From: Thermanaerothrix daxensis
Lineage (GTDB): Bacteria; Chloroflexota; Anaerolineae; Anaerolineales; Anaerolineaceae
Length of the DNA stretch: 64,000 bases
Reading direction: 5' to 3'
NCBI RefSeq assembly: GCF_001306145.1
Contig: NZ_LGKO01000004.1
Location: 248,001 to 312,000, forward strand
A program made the translations under genes and the position numbers. The notes beneath the pieces are model-generated. The model saw nothing but the letters and a program-made list of their open reading frames with translations, was not told the origin of the DNA and made no database searches. How positions within the stretch are numbered: position 1 is the first letter of the stretch; every line of letters begins with the position of its first letter. Below, in pieces: positions 8,658-17,488 of the stretch.

Positions 8658-10262
8658 ATGAACCCTATGAACTCAACGACGATGGAAATCTTCCGCCGTA
8701 TCGGCTTTGTCCCTTTGTTGCTCCTGATCCTCGCACTAATGGTGCTGCATGCTTGCACGCCTTTATCAACCTCCAGTCATGAGATCAGCGTCACCGTCGA
8801 GGATAACGGGCAACTATATGAGGCTAAGGTACCTAATGGCACTAACGTCCAGACGGTCCTTGAACGGCTGGGGCTTACCTTGGGAGTGTTGGACCGCACC
8901 GAACCGCCCACATATACCATTCTGAATAGTGCTTCGAGGATTACTATTATACGCGTTAAAGAGGTTTTTGAGACCGAAGAGGTTGTGGTTCCCTTTGAAC
9001 AGCAGATCGTAAAAAACGAATCGCTCGCTGAGGGAGAAACGCGCCTGGTACAGCCAGGAGAAAACGGCCTGCAGCAGATCACCTACCGCCGCTTGCTGGA
9101 GAACGGCAAAGAGGTTGCGCGCACTGTGTTCAAGGTGGAAATCCTGAGTGAACCGCGCCCTGAGATTGTCATGGTGGGAGTCCAATCCCCCCTTGCCCCC
9201 GTTGATCTGCCGGGTCATTTGGTGTATCTGGCAGGAGGGAACGCCTGGTTAATCCGCGAGAGCACTGGCAATCGTTACCCATTGGTCACTTCTGGAGACC
9301 TGGACGGGCGCATCTTTTCGCTCTCCCCAGATGGAAAATGGCTCCTCTACACGCGGCAGAGCAAAGAGGCCGGACAAATCAATACTCTCTGGGTCGTCAA
9401 CCTCACCACAGAGCGACCTCAACCGATTAACCTCAAGGTCAATAATGTCGTTCACTATGCTGAGTGGGTGCCCGGTACTTCATTAACGATCACCTACTCC
9501 ACTGTTGAACCGCGTAGCGCACCCCCAGGATGGCAAGCCAATAATGATCTTTACCGATTGATCATATCACCAGATGGTCGCGTCTTAAAAAATGACAGAC
9601 TGATCGACTCCAATGCTGGCGGAATTTACGGGTGGTGGGGTACCACATTTGCCTGGTCGCCCAACGGGAACTATCTGGCCTACGCACGCCCCGACTCGGT
9701 AGGATGGGTTAACCTGAAAGAACAAACTTTCGAACCGCTTTTATCGCTTCAACCGTTGGAAACCGGAGGGGATTGGGCGTGGGTGCCCACCCTGGGATGG
9801 ACGGCCGATGGGCGCTTTCTTTTTACTATTGCCAATGGGTCCCAGGGGGAAGCCGGTGCCTCGTCATTCACTCTCAAAGCCCTGTCTTTTGATCCCCTGA
9901 TGATGCTAGATATCGTCAAAGATACGGGCATGTTTGCCAACCCGGTGCCTGTCCCTGAAACCCAGAGTTCCCCCCAGTGGGTGGCTTATTTGCAGGCTAT
10001 TTTTCCCTCTCAAAGCGAAACAAGCCGCTATCGCCTGATGTTAATGGATCGTGATGGATCGGACCAGCGTGCCCTCTTTCCTCCCGAAGGGTCAATCGGT
10101 CTTGAACCCCAGCGTCCGGTTTGGTCCCCTCTTTCTTCATCCAACTCGCCGCGCTGGATTGCGATTATCTATCAAGGTAACTTGTGGCTGGTTGAAATCC
10201 CTTCTGGACAGGCCCGTCAAATCACAGGCGATGGCCTAACCCGCCGAATAGATTGGAAATAG
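8658..10262 (+). CDS. lipoprotein with G5 domain and TolB-like beta-propeller
   Basis: 534 residues. The signal peptide ends in a lipobox (VLHACTPL, lipid-modified Cys33), so the protein should be anchored outside the cytoplasmic membrane. Residues about 40-95 resemble the DUF348/ubiquitin-like repeats that precede G5 domains. Residues about 100-165 form a G5 domain (VVPFEQQIVKNESLAEGE..., ending FKVEILSEPRPEIV). The remainder contains repeated WSP/LSPDGKWLLY-type blades like TolB/WD40-like propellers. Such proteins usually bind cell-wall glycans or act in envelope maintenance, and no enzyme motif is visible. Function unknown beyond that. It is followed by a sugar-nucleotide gene. Confidence 0.8.
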   Translation: MNPMNSTTMEIFRRIGFVPLLLLILALMVLHACTPLSTSSHEISVTVEDNGQLYEAKVPNGTNVQTVLERLGLTLGVLDRTEPPTYTILNSASRITIIRVKEVFETEEVVVPFEQQIVKNESLAEGETRLVQPGENGLQQITYRRLLENGKEVARTVFKVEILSEPRPEIVMVGVQSPLAPVDLPGHLVYLAGGNAWLIRESTGNRYPLVTSGDLDGRIFSLSPDGKWLLYTRQSKEAGQINTLWVVNLTTERPQPINLKVNNVVHYAEWVPGTSLTITYSTVEPRSAPPGWQANNDLYRLIISPDGRVLKNDRLIDSNAGGIYGWWGTTFAWSPNGNYLAYARPDSVGWVNLKEQTFEPLLSLQPLETGGDWAWVPTLGWTADGRFLFTIANGSQGEAGASSFTLKALSFDPLMMLDIVKDTGMFANPVPVPETQSSPQWVAYLQAIFPSQSETSRYRLMLMDRDGSDQRALFPPEGSIGLEPQRPVWSPLSSSNSPRWIAIIYQGNLWLVEIPSGQARQITGDGLTRRIDWK

Positions 10263-10289
10263 ATCCAGAATTTTTACAAGGAGAGGCAT

Positions 10290-11246
10290 ATGCGAATTCT
10301 CGTTACCGGTGCGGCAGGGTTTTTGGGTTCCCATCTATGTGACTACCTGCTCCAACAGGGCCACGAAGTCATTGGGATGGATAATTTCATCACCGGCAGC
10401 CCTGACAACCTTGCTCATTTAGCGGGAAATCCTCGTTTTCTCTTTATTCGTCACGACGTGTCCAACTTTATCTTCGTACCCGGCAAAGTTGATGCCGTGC
10501 TCCACTTTGCTTCTCCGGCCAGCCCGAATCCGAACTCTCCGTACGGGTACACCAACCTCCCCATTCAAACCATGAAGGCAGGAGCCCTGGGGACTCATAA
10601 TACCCTGGGGGTTGCTCGAGCACATAATGCTCGTTATCTTCTAGCCTCCACCAGCGAAATTTACGGTGACCCCCTTGAACATCCACAGAAGGAGAGCTAC
10701 TGGGGACATGTGGATCCCATTGGGGTGCGTTCCGTTTACGACGAAGCCAAGCGGTTTGCCGAAGCGCTAACCATGGCTTACCACCGCTACCACGGTCTGG
10801 ATACGCGCATTGTGCGTATTTTCAACACCTATGGCCCCCGTATGCGCCTGGACGATGGGCGCGTCGTGCCCAATTTTATTCAGCAGGCACTGCGCGGCGA
10901 ACCCCTTACCGTATATGGAGATGGATCACAAACCCGCAGTTTCTGCTACGTGGATGACTTAATCGAAGGGATATACCGCCTTCTGCTTTCCGATGAACAT
11001 TATCCGGTCAACCTGGGTAATCCCCAGGAAATTACCATCCTGGAATTCGCCGAGGTTATCAACCGTCTGACTGGGAACAAGGCTGGGATTGTCTTTAAAC
11101 CGGAGAACCGCCTGGGAGACGACCCCCAACGTCGGCAACCCGATATTACCCGCGCCCGCCAGATCCTGGGATGGGCACCAAAAACATCCTTAGAGGAGGG
11201 CATACGGCTGACCATACCGTATTTCCGCCAAAAAATGGGGTTGTGA
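10290..11246 (+). CDS. UDP-glucuronate decarboxylase-like NAD-dependent epimerase (SDR)
   Basis: 318 residues, extended short-chain dehydrogenase. NAD-binding [15 protein letters not shown] at the N-terminus, catalytic YDEAK (YxxxK) with upstream STSEIYG, and FNTYGPRM, which closely match UDP-xylose synthase (UXS). UXS turns UDP-glucuronate into UDP-xylose for surface glycans. A strong ribosome site (AAGGAGAGG) precedes ATG 10290. The stop overlaps the gtrA start (GTGA), so it is coupled to a lipid-linked sugar flippase candidate. Other dTDP/UDP-sugar epimerases are possible but fit less well. Confidence 0.88.
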   Translation: MRILVTGAAGFLGSHLCDYLLQQGHEVIGMDNFITGSPDNLAHLAGNPRFLFIRHDVSNFIFVPGKVDAVLHFASPASPNPNSPYGYTNLPIQTMKAGALGTHNTLGVARAHNARYLLASTSEIYGDPLEHPQKESYWGHVDPIGVRSVYDEAKRFAEALTMAYHRYHGLDTRIVRIFNTYGPRMRLDDGRVVPNFIQQALRGEPLTVYGDGSQTRSFCYVDDLIEGIYRLLLSDEHYPVNLGNPQEITILEFAEVINRLTGNKAGIVFKPENRLGDDPQRRQPDITRARQILGWAPKTSLEEGIRLTIPYFRQKMGL

Positions 11247-11707
11247 TCGCTCTTTTCATTGATCCCAAAGAGCAAGGGCGTTTTCTGCGCTTTGCCGTTG
11301 TCGGTGCTATTGGGGCGGTCATAGACTTTGGAATTTTCAACGCCCTAACCCAGGCATTTGCCTTCTTCCAGCATAATGCAGTCTGGGCAAGCGTGATCTC
11401 ATTTATTGCCGCCGTGTTAAGTAACTTCACCTGGAACCGCTTCTGGACCTACCCCGATTCACGCAGTAAGCCCCTTGCTCAGCAGGGCATTCAGTTCTTC
11501 CTGGTCAGCACAGCGGGATTGCTAATTCGCACTCTACTCTTTGCTTTTCTCGAACCGATACTGATCCGTTTTTTCCAGGGATGGTGGAAACTGGCCATTC
11601 TCTCCCCCATTGTGGTGGCTCACAATTTTGCACTGGCTATTGTGATTGGAATTGTGATGATTTGGAACTTCTTTGCCAACCGCTATTGGACATATAATGA
11701 CGTTTAA
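11243..11707 (+). CDS. GtrA family membrane protein
   Basis: 154 residues with four predicted membrane helices. The family is linked to translocation of polyprenyl-phosphate sugars for surface polysaccharides. The signature N-terminus [20 protein letters not shown] and WNRFWTY / [10 protein letters not shown] are typical. The frame is open from 11171, but GTG 11243 ([17 protein letters not shown]) overlaps the epimerase stop as GTGA and gives the expected length. Context with the UDP-xylose synthase suggests cell-surface sugar transfer. Confidence 0.88.
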   Translation: MIALFIDPKEQGRFLRFAVVGAIGAVIDFGIFNALTQAFAFFQHNAVWASVISFIAAVLSNFTWNRFWTYPDSRSKPLAQQGIQFFLVSTAGLLIRTLLFAFLEPILIRFFQGWWKLAILSPIVVAHNFALAIVIGIVMIWNFFANRYWTYNDV

Positions 11708-11716
11708 CCATCACCT

Positions 11717-12949
11717 ATGAACGACGTACCTGCATTATCCAAAAACGAGCAATCCTCAACCAGTCCCCCTCAGCCGCGTTCGCTACGGGAACTGATTGAC
11801 ATTGCATCCGGACGCGCTCTTAAGGACATCTATCCTCAAGAAGACGCAGGGCTGGCCGAACCACTACCGTTCCCCTTCCTGGCCATTGTCGGTCAATTTG
11901 AAATGCGGTTGGCATTGTGTCTAAATCTCATCAATCCCGCCATCGGCGGGGTACTTTTGATTGGACCACGCGGTACTGGCAAGACCACCGCCGTACGCAG
12001 TTTATTAGATTTGCTCCCCGAAATCGAACGGAGTGCATGCTTTTATGGTTGTCTTCCCGAGGACATTGAAACTGGCGGAATGGATGCCGTATGCCCGGAC
12101 TGCGCTCGCAAGTACGCCGAAGGGCGCCCCCTTACCGTCAAAGACCGGGTTAAACTGATCGAACTTCCCCTCAATGCTCGTTTGGAGGATGTGGTCGGTG
12201 GTTTGGATGAACGTGCTGTAGCGCATGAGCGCTTTCGCCTCAAGCGGGGCATTCTAGCCCAGGCAGACCGCAACATCCTTTATGTGGATGAGGTAAATTT
12301 GTTGCCTGATGAGATTGTGGATGCCATCCTGGATGCCGCCTCTAGTGGTACCTACACCGTACGGCGAGGGCCTCTCTCAGCAACTTACCGCGCCCGCTTC
12401 GCGCTGATTGGCTCCATGAATCCCGAGGAAGGCAATCTCCGCCCCCAAATCCTGGACCGTTTCGGATTACGGGTCCTGGTGCATGGATTGAAAGATGCCC
12501 ACCAACGGCTGGAAGCCTATCGCCGCAGCCTGTATTATCGTATCAACCCACGTGCGACGGTGGCCCATTATGCCGAAGAAACGGCTTTAATGCGAGAGGA
12601 AATTACGGCTGCTCGTCGCCTGCTCCCTTCAGTGCAGATCTCCGATCAGGTGGCTCTTAAGGCTATTGCGCTTATTCAGGGCCTCCGAATTGACTCACTG
12701 CGAGCAGAGATCACCCTGTTGGAAGCCGCCCGCGCTTATGCGGCTGCTGATAATCGAACGGAGGTGACGCTGGAGGATATCCGCCAAGTAGCACCAATGG
12801 CCCTACGAATGCGTCGCTCGGCTTTCATGGAGAAATATATCGAAAGCCAGAGTAATGAGGATGAGGAAATCTTAAGCCGCTTCTCAACCTTGATTCTGTC
12901 CCATTTAGAGGTTTCGCCTTCAAAGGAGGATGAGAATGTCAACGCTTGA
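11717..12949 (+). CDS. ChlI/BchI-like AAA+ ATPase (magnesium-chelatase subunit I family)
   Basis: 410 residues. Walker A GPRGTGKTT (83-91), Walker B ILYVDEVNLL, and the ChlI pattern DRFGLRV with SLRAEITLLEAARAYAA. A Cys-containing insert (CFYGC...CPDC) is present, as in ChlI proteins. In chlorophyll or cobalamin biosynthesis this subunit drives metal insertion together with ChlD (AAA/VWA) and ChlH/CobN, and neither is encoded here. A different client is therefore likely, as for many ChlI/MoxR-like ATPases. The first 55 residues are poorly conserved. Its 3' end overlaps the URO-D-like gene by 14 bases. Confidence 0.88.
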   Translation: MNDVPALSKNEQSSTSPPQPRSLRELIDIASGRALKDIYPQEDAGLAEPLPFPFLAIVGQFEMRLALCLNLINPAIGGVLLIGPRGTGKTTAVRSLLDLLPEIERSACFYGCLPEDIETGGMDAVCPDCARKYAEGRPLTVKDRVKLIELPLNARLEDVVGGLDERAVAHERFRLKRGILAQADRNILYVDEVNLLPDEIVDAILDAASSGTYTVRRGPLSATYRARFALIGSMNPEEGNLRPQILDRFGLRVLVHGLKDAHQRLEAYRRSLYYRINPRATVAHYAEETALMREEITAARRLLPSVQISDQVALKAIALIQGLRIDSLRAEITLLEAARAYAAADNRTEVTLEDIRQVAPMALRMRRSAFMEKYIESQSNEDEEILSRFSTLILSHLEVSPSKEDENVNA

Positions 12950-13925
12950 TCATTTCACGCGCCTGGAGCGCTGTCTGGCAGGCGAACCGGTGGATCGGAT
13001 CCCGGTAGCCCTATGGCGTCATTTCCCGGTGGATGATCAAAGCCCTGATGGGCTGGCAGCCGCCATTATCGCCTTTCAGGATACCTACGACTTCGACCTC
13101 ATTAAAGTGACACCGGCTTCCTCCTATTGTTTGCACGATTGGGGTGTTACTGACCGCTGGGAGGGCGATCCCGAAGGCACACGCACCTATATACATCATC
13201 CTATTCAGAATCCCGAAGACTGGGATCGGCTCCCCCTCCTGGATCCTCAGCGTGGCGCCCTTGGTGACATGCTGAGGACCTTACACCTTCTCAAAAAATA
13301 TTATGGGAGCAAGGTACCCATCCTGCAGACCATTTTCTCCCCCTTGGCCCAGGCTAAGAACCTGGCCGGGGAAGATCGCCTCATCCTTCATCTTCGCACA
13401 GCGCCTGATGCGTTGCATGCAGGCTTGAAACGGATCACCGAAACAACCCTTACATTTGTTGAGGCCCTAAAGGGCATCGGTATAGATGGCATCTTTTTCG
13501 CTGTCCAGCATGCCCGCTTTAGCGTGCTTTCCGCTTCCGAATTTAGAGAATTTGGGCGGGCTTACGACCTGAACATACTGGACGCCGTTCGGGATTTCTG
13601 GCTTAACATAGGGCACATTCATGGCGAAAACATCATGTTCGAACAGATACGTGGCTATCCGGTTCAGGTCCTGAACTGGCACGATCAACAAACACCCCCT
13701 TCGCTCAAAGAAGCGCTGGAACAGGTGCCAGTTGCCGTATGCGGCGGATTATCCCAATGGAGCACCATGGCGCTGGGCACTCCTGAAGATGTACGACGCG
13801 AAGCCTCCAAAGCCATTCAAGAAACCCAAGGCAGGCGGTTTATTCTGGGCACAGGATGTGTCTTACCCATCATCACGCCTCATGGAAACATCAGAGCCGC
13901 TCGCGAAGCCGCAGCGGCCATTTAG
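12936..13925 (+). CDS. uroporphyrinogen decarboxylase (URO-D) superfamily protein
   Basis: 329 residues of the URO-D/HemE-MtaA fold. The N-terminus reads ERCLAGEPVDRIPVALWRHF, whereas HemE has PVWxMRQAGR, so the invariant arginine-rich substrate loop is changed. A later HGENIMFEQIRGYPVQVLNWHD matches the family core. This subgroup is usually annotated as uroporphyrinogen-III decarboxylase-like and includes corrinoid methyltransferases. True HemE activity is doubtful. ATG 12936 lies 7 bases from GGAGG, whereas ATG 12930 touches it. It overlaps the ChlI-like gene, a pairing that hints at tetrapyrrole or corrinoid work. Confidence 0.82.
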   Translation: MSTLDHFTRLERCLAGEPVDRIPVALWRHFPVDDQSPDGLAAAIIAFQDTYDFDLIKVTPASSYCLHDWGVTDRWEGDPEGTRTYIHHPIQNPEDWDRLPLLDPQRGALGDMLRTLHLLKKYYGSKVPILQTIFSPLAQAKNLAGEDRLILHLRTAPDALHAGLKRITETTLTFVEALKGIGIDGIFFAVQHARFSVLSASEFREFGRAYDLNILDAVRDFWLNIGHIHGENIMFEQIRGYPVQVLNWHDQQTPPSLKEALEQVPVAVCGGLSQWSTMALGTPEDVRREASKAIQETQGRRFILGTGCVLPIITPHGNIRAAREAAAAI

Positions 13926-13935
13926 GGCAGTTGAT

Positions 13936-14538
13936 ATGGCTCCCCCGCGCATCATCAGCGGCAAGGCAGGAGGTATTCGTCTTCGTAGCGTTCCGGGTAG
14001 TGGAACCCGTCCGATCACTGATCGGGTCAAAGAAGCGCTGTTTAACATCATTGGCCCTGAAATTGAGGGAGCCTCATTCCTGGATTTATTTGCTGGGACC
14101 GGCAGTGTGGGAATCGAAGCCCTCAGCCGGGGAGCCTCCTACGTGTGCTTCCTCGATACTAGCCGGCAAGCAATCGCCACCATCAGAGAAAACCTCCGCC
14201 TCACCCATCTGGAACAGGGTGCGGAGGTTCTACATATGGATGCATTCGTCTTTCTAAAGCGTTCTCCAACCCGGGCCTTTGACTTTATCTTTATTGCGCC
14301 CCCCCAATACAAGGGCTTATGGGAAAAAGCCCTACAAACTCTGGATTCAAACCCTGCCTGGCTATCCCCGGATGGCACAGTTATTGTGCAGATTGATCCC
14401 AACGAATATAAACCGCTTGAACAACTAACCCATCTGGAAGAAATCGAGCAACGTCACTATGGCTCCACCGAACTGGTTTTTTACCGTTGTAAGACTACTC
14501 AGGAAGCCAGTGCTGCCGCTTCGTACGAAGAAGACTAA
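13936..14538 (+). CDS. rsmD: 16S rRNA (guanine966-N2)-methyltransferase RsmD-like
   Basis: SAM-dependent methyltransferase of 200 residues acting on 16S rRNA. PPRIISGKAGGIRLRSVPG is the typical RsmD N-terminus, with RPITDRVKEALFNII and the SAM loop LDLFAGTGSVGIEALSRGA. Motif IV, usually DPPY, reads IAPPQYKG here. The frame is open from 13732 inside the URO-D-like gene. ATG 13936 gives the family N-terminus. coaD, its common neighbour, is instead 48 kb away. The stop codon interlocks with that of the convergent Nudix gene (CTAA). Confidence 0.9.
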   Translation: MAPPRIISGKAGGIRLRSVPGSGTRPITDRVKEALFNIIGPEIEGASFLDLFAGTGSVGIEALSRGASYVCFLDTSRQAIATIRENLRLTHLEQGAEVLHMDAFVFLKRSPTRAFDFIFIAPPQYKGLWEKALQTLDSNPAWLSPDGTVIVQIDPNEYKPLEQLTHLEEIEQRHYGSTELVFYRCKTTQEASAAASYEED

Positions 14539-15041
14539 GAAATTTCAAACCGAATTTGGAGCATGTCCCGATCATCATAAAAGTAATGGGCTACAAAAAC
14601 CGGATCATTTTCGCCATGGGCTAGCACGCGGGGTAATAAAGTGAAAAGGTCCGGCACAAGGGGCAAATCAGATAAGGTTTCTTGCCGAACCCACTCGGCT
14701 GTTCCCTCAGGTGAAGGCTTCACGTCCCCCCCGTCATAGTTCCCACGAAAGACATATAACCCAATGCCGATGGCTTCGCCAGTATCTATCATCACCACTC
14801 CGCATAACCGCAGGTTAGCGACATTCAATCCGGTTTCCTCGCGCACCTCGCGCCTGGCCGCCGCCAGAATGCCCTCTCCGCGTTCTATGTGCCCCCCAAT
14901 CCCATTGTAAAGCCCAGCCCACAGGCGTTTGGTCGGCGCCCCCTTTAAAAGCAAAACCTCCTGCCCACGAGTAATAAATACCAAGGTACGCGGGATGATC
15001 ATGTACCGATCGTGAGTGACACCTTGCTCCTCTCGACCCAT
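14535..15041 (-). CDS. Nudix hydrolase
   Basis: 168 residues. The Nudix box is complete: GGHIERGEGILAAARREVREETGL (G..5..E..7..REVREETG pattern), which binds metal and cleaves X-linked diphosphates. The preceding KRLWAGLYNGIGG resembles MutT/8-oxo-dGTPase-type members, but the substrate cannot be told. ATG 15041 has AGGAAAGG upstream. A later ATG at 15002 would remove only the first 13 residues. It converges with rsmD and is followed by no separate terminator. Confidence 0.88.
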   Translation of the reverse strand: MGREEQGVTHDRYMIIPRTLVFITRGQEVLLLKGAPTKRLWAGLYNGIGGHIERGEGILAAARREVREETGLNVANLRLCGVVMIDTGEAIGIGLYVFRGNYDGGDVKPSPEGTAEWVRQETLSDLPLVPDLFTLLPRVLAHGENDPVFVAHYFYDDRDMLQIRFEIS

Positions 15042-15080
15042 CGGCCCCTTTCCTAACTCCCAAAAATTAAAATAAACTGC

Positions 15081-15105
15081 AGGCCCTGGCCAGAAGCCAG
15101 GGCCT
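15081..15105 (-). terminator. terminator hairpin of the phosphofructokinase gene
   Basis: Perfect 10-bp stem AGGCCCTGGC / GCCAGGGCCT with a 5-base loop. On the minus strand it lies 11 bases after the phosphofructokinase stop and is followed by a T-rich stretch (GCAGTTTATTTTAATTTTT). Confidence 0.75.
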
Positions 15106-15115
15106 GGAAAACCGA

Positions 15116-16285
15116 CTAACTCAAGAACATTGGCACGCCCATAAAATCCTTGACGCGCGGGCGATAACTTTCAATATCATAATAACTGGGTACATCTACC
15201 CGCTTGCGCCCCGCCATCACAATCTCAACCGGCACGGTCGTATATTTGCCGCCGTGGAGGGCCACCATCTTACCAGTTTCTTTGCGCCGGATCAATTGAA
15301 TGGCCAGATTGCCAAATGACATGGCAACCATCCGATCGAGAGAGTCCGGTGCACCTGAACGCATCAGGTACCCGAGTTGTTGATACATGGTATTTTGTCC
15401 GGTGCGGCGCTTGATTTCCTCGCTTACAATCATTCCAATCCCACCGAGTTTGCGATGACCATAAGCATCGGCTTCCCCGGTTACGAAGAGCTCTCCCCCC
15501 TCCATGATGGCGCCTTCTGAAATGGTCATAATGGCATAATTTGAGGGGTTATTACGCTTGTCGTACATCAAAAAGTCGCATAACTTCTGGATATCAAACG
15601 GGACTTCTGGAATGACGGCGCGATCCACATAAGCCAGATATCCACTGATCAGGCAGGTCTCACCACAATAGCGGCCAAATAACTCCACCACGCCAATCCG
15701 CTCATGCGATCCCACCGAGGTACGCATATTCGTAATAAATTCCACACTCCGCGTTACCGCGGTTGAAAAACCAATGCAGTAATCGGTACCAAAAACGTCG
15801 TTGTCCATCGTTTTGGGGATGGCAACCACAGGAAAACCCTCACGATGCAAACGCACAGCGAATGAAAGGGTGTCATCTCCACCAATAGGGACCAAAACAT
15901 CAATCCCTAGATGGCCCAAGACGTTAAGCACATAATCCGTATAGTCGGTTTTCCCCTCCTCGGGAATGGGTTTGCCCCATTTGGAATTCTTTAGGAAATC
16001 CGGTGTATCCTTGGGCGAAACGCGCTGTGGATTGGTTCGCGATGTGTGCAACACTGTTCCACCTGTGCGGTCAATTGTGCGCACATCTTCCGCATGAAGT
16101 TCCCGGATGTAATAATCACGGGTGGAGGGTTCGTCCGGATTGTAGTGCAGCAACCCGGCCCATCCTCGGCGAATACCAATGACGCGATAGCCCAATTCAA
16201 GCGCCCCCATCACTACCGATTTGATGCAGGGATTCAACCCTGGCACATCCCCACCACCGGTCAAAATCCCAATCGTCAGTGTCAT
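15116..16285 (-). CDS. 6-phosphofructokinase, pyrophosphate-type residues (PFP)
   Basis: 389 residues. Phosphorylates fructose 6-phosphate in glycolysis. The glycine-rich start ([13 protein letters not shown]) and GFSTAV are PFK family motifs. The phosphate-donor site reads GGDD (135-138) and PKTMDND (157-163). ATP-dependent PfkA has Gly at both variable positions (GGDGS, PGTIDND). Asp and Lys there mark PPi-dependent enzymes, whose reaction is reversible and can serve gluconeogenesis. GGGAGG precedes ATG 16285. The gene follows the histidine-kinase gene by 40 bases. Some enzymes with these residues use ATP, so the donor needs an assay. Confidence 0.88.
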   Translation of the reverse strand: MTLTIGILTGGGDVPGLNPCIKSVVMGALELGYRVIGIRRGWAGLLHYNPDEPSTRDYYIRELHAEDVRTIDRTGGTVLHTSRTNPQRVSPKDTPDFLKNSKWGKPIPEEGKTDYTDYVLNVLGHLGIDVLVPIGGDDTLSFAVRLHREGFPVVAIPKTMDNDVFGTDYCIGFSTAVTRSVEFITNMRTSVGSHERIGVVELFGRYCGETCLISGYLAYVDRAVIPEVPFDIQKLCDFLMYDKRNNPSNYAIMTISEGAIMEGGELFVTGEADAYGHRKLGGIGMIVSEEIKRRTGQNTMYQQLGYLMRSGAPDSLDRMVAMSFGNLAIQLIRRKETGKMVALHGGKYTTVPVEIVMAGRKRVDVPSYYDIESYRPRVKDFMGVPMFLS

Positions 16286-16325
16286 AAGCAGATCCTCCCG
16301 TGAAAGATTTCGATCGTGTTTAGTC

Positions 16326-17387
16326 TCAGAGTGTAATGTTATTTAAGGGGATTTGCAAGGTCACCCGACACCCCTGTCCCGGTGCAGTATCAATGTCCAC
16401 GCTTCCGCCCAACATCTCCACTCGCTCCCGGATCAAGCGCAATCCCAATCCTCCGCTTTCTTGCAATTGGCGCGGATCAAACCCCTTCCCATCATCCCGA
16501 ACCACAACCCGGATGAACTGATCTCCCACCTCCAAGAAGACCTCAATATTAATCTTGCGCAGTGCATCCTGATTGTGACGGTAGGCGTTATTCATTAATT
16601 CCTGGATAGCGCGGAAGATCATGACCTCGGCAAAAGGAGCGAAGCGCTGCTGAGCCCCCCGCGTTATTACGTTGACTTCCGCGCCGGTCTCACTACTGAA
16701 TGTTTCACCATATCGTTGTACGGTAATGAACAACCCCAGGTCGTCTAACATCATCGGTCGTAAACCTGCGATGAAGAGACGAACCTTTTGGAACGTTGCC
16801 ATGGCAGCATTCTTGAGGTTTTCCAGTTCTTCCCTGGCCTTAAGCGGGTCTAGATCAAATAAGCGAGCCACAATCTCGGCTTGCACAATAAAATTCGAAA
16901 GGTCCTGAGCTGGGCCATCGTGCATCTGGCGAGAGAGTTTCTGCCGCTCGGCTTCTTGGGCATCAATGAGCTTTTCCAGCATGGCCATTCCCCCATCACG
17001 CCCTTGCCTGCCTCCCGCTGATGCGCCCTCTCCGACAAAGCCCTGAACTTTCTCGAGCAATTGGATGTATTTTTCCAGGTGCGCCTGATCACTTTGCAGT
17101 TTCTCAACCTGACTGCGCATGACCAAAAGCCGCCGCTGGGCATCTAGCGCCGAATCATACACTGTGCGGATGTCACTGCGTGGCACCGCGTCAAACTGAG
17201 CGTGGAGTTGCTGTAAATGGGCGTTAATATTAGCATTCCGCTGTGTCAGGCGGGTTAATTCCACCTGACTGCGTTCAATCATCTCGGCCACTTCATCACG
17301 AGCGCGTCGCGCTTCCTCGAGTTCTGAAGCAATGAAGTCTATGAAGGACTCCCACGCATTTTTTTCATTAGCCGCCTGAATCTCCAT
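16326..17387 (-). CDS. DegS-like cytoplasmic sensor histidine kinase (HisKA_3 type)
   Basis: 353 residues, no membrane segment. Residues about 15-115 form a long coiled coil, like the N-terminal sensor of Bacillus DegS. The H-box is [18 protein letters not shown] (His156), typical of the HisKA_3/NarX-DegS group. An HATPase_c domain follows with N-box [12 protein letters not shown] and G-boxes DDGKGFD and [13 protein letters not shown]. The frame is open from 17438, but ATG 17387 has GGAG 6 bases upstream and the earlier start has none. No NarL/DegU-type regulator is beside it. The OmpR-type regulator at 42.6 kb is of the wrong class for a natural partner. Confidence 0.88.
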   Translation of the reverse strand: MEIQAANEKNAWESFIDFIASELEEARRARDEVAEMIERSQVELTRLTQRNANINAHLQQLHAQFDAVPRSDIRTVYDSALDAQRRLLVMRSQVEKLQSDQAHLEKYIQLLEKVQGFVGEGASAGGRQGRDGGMAMLEKLIDAQEAERQKLSRQMHDGPAQDLSNFIVQAEIVARLFDLDPLKAREELENLKNAAMATFQKVRLFIAGLRPMMLDDLGLFITVQRYGETFSSETGAEVNVITRGAQQRFAPFAEVMIFRAIQELMNNAYRHNQDALRKINIEVFLEVGDQFIRVVVRDDGKGFDPRQLQESGGLGLRLIRERVEMLGGSVDIDTAPGQGCRVTLQIPLNNITL

Positions 17388-17488
17388 GCTCGTCTCCGCT
17401 CTATGCTGCTCCGGCACTCGGATCGGATTTTGAGGCATCCAAAATCAGGTGTAAGTATAGCACAATTGTCTAAGCCTGTTTGCAAAAA

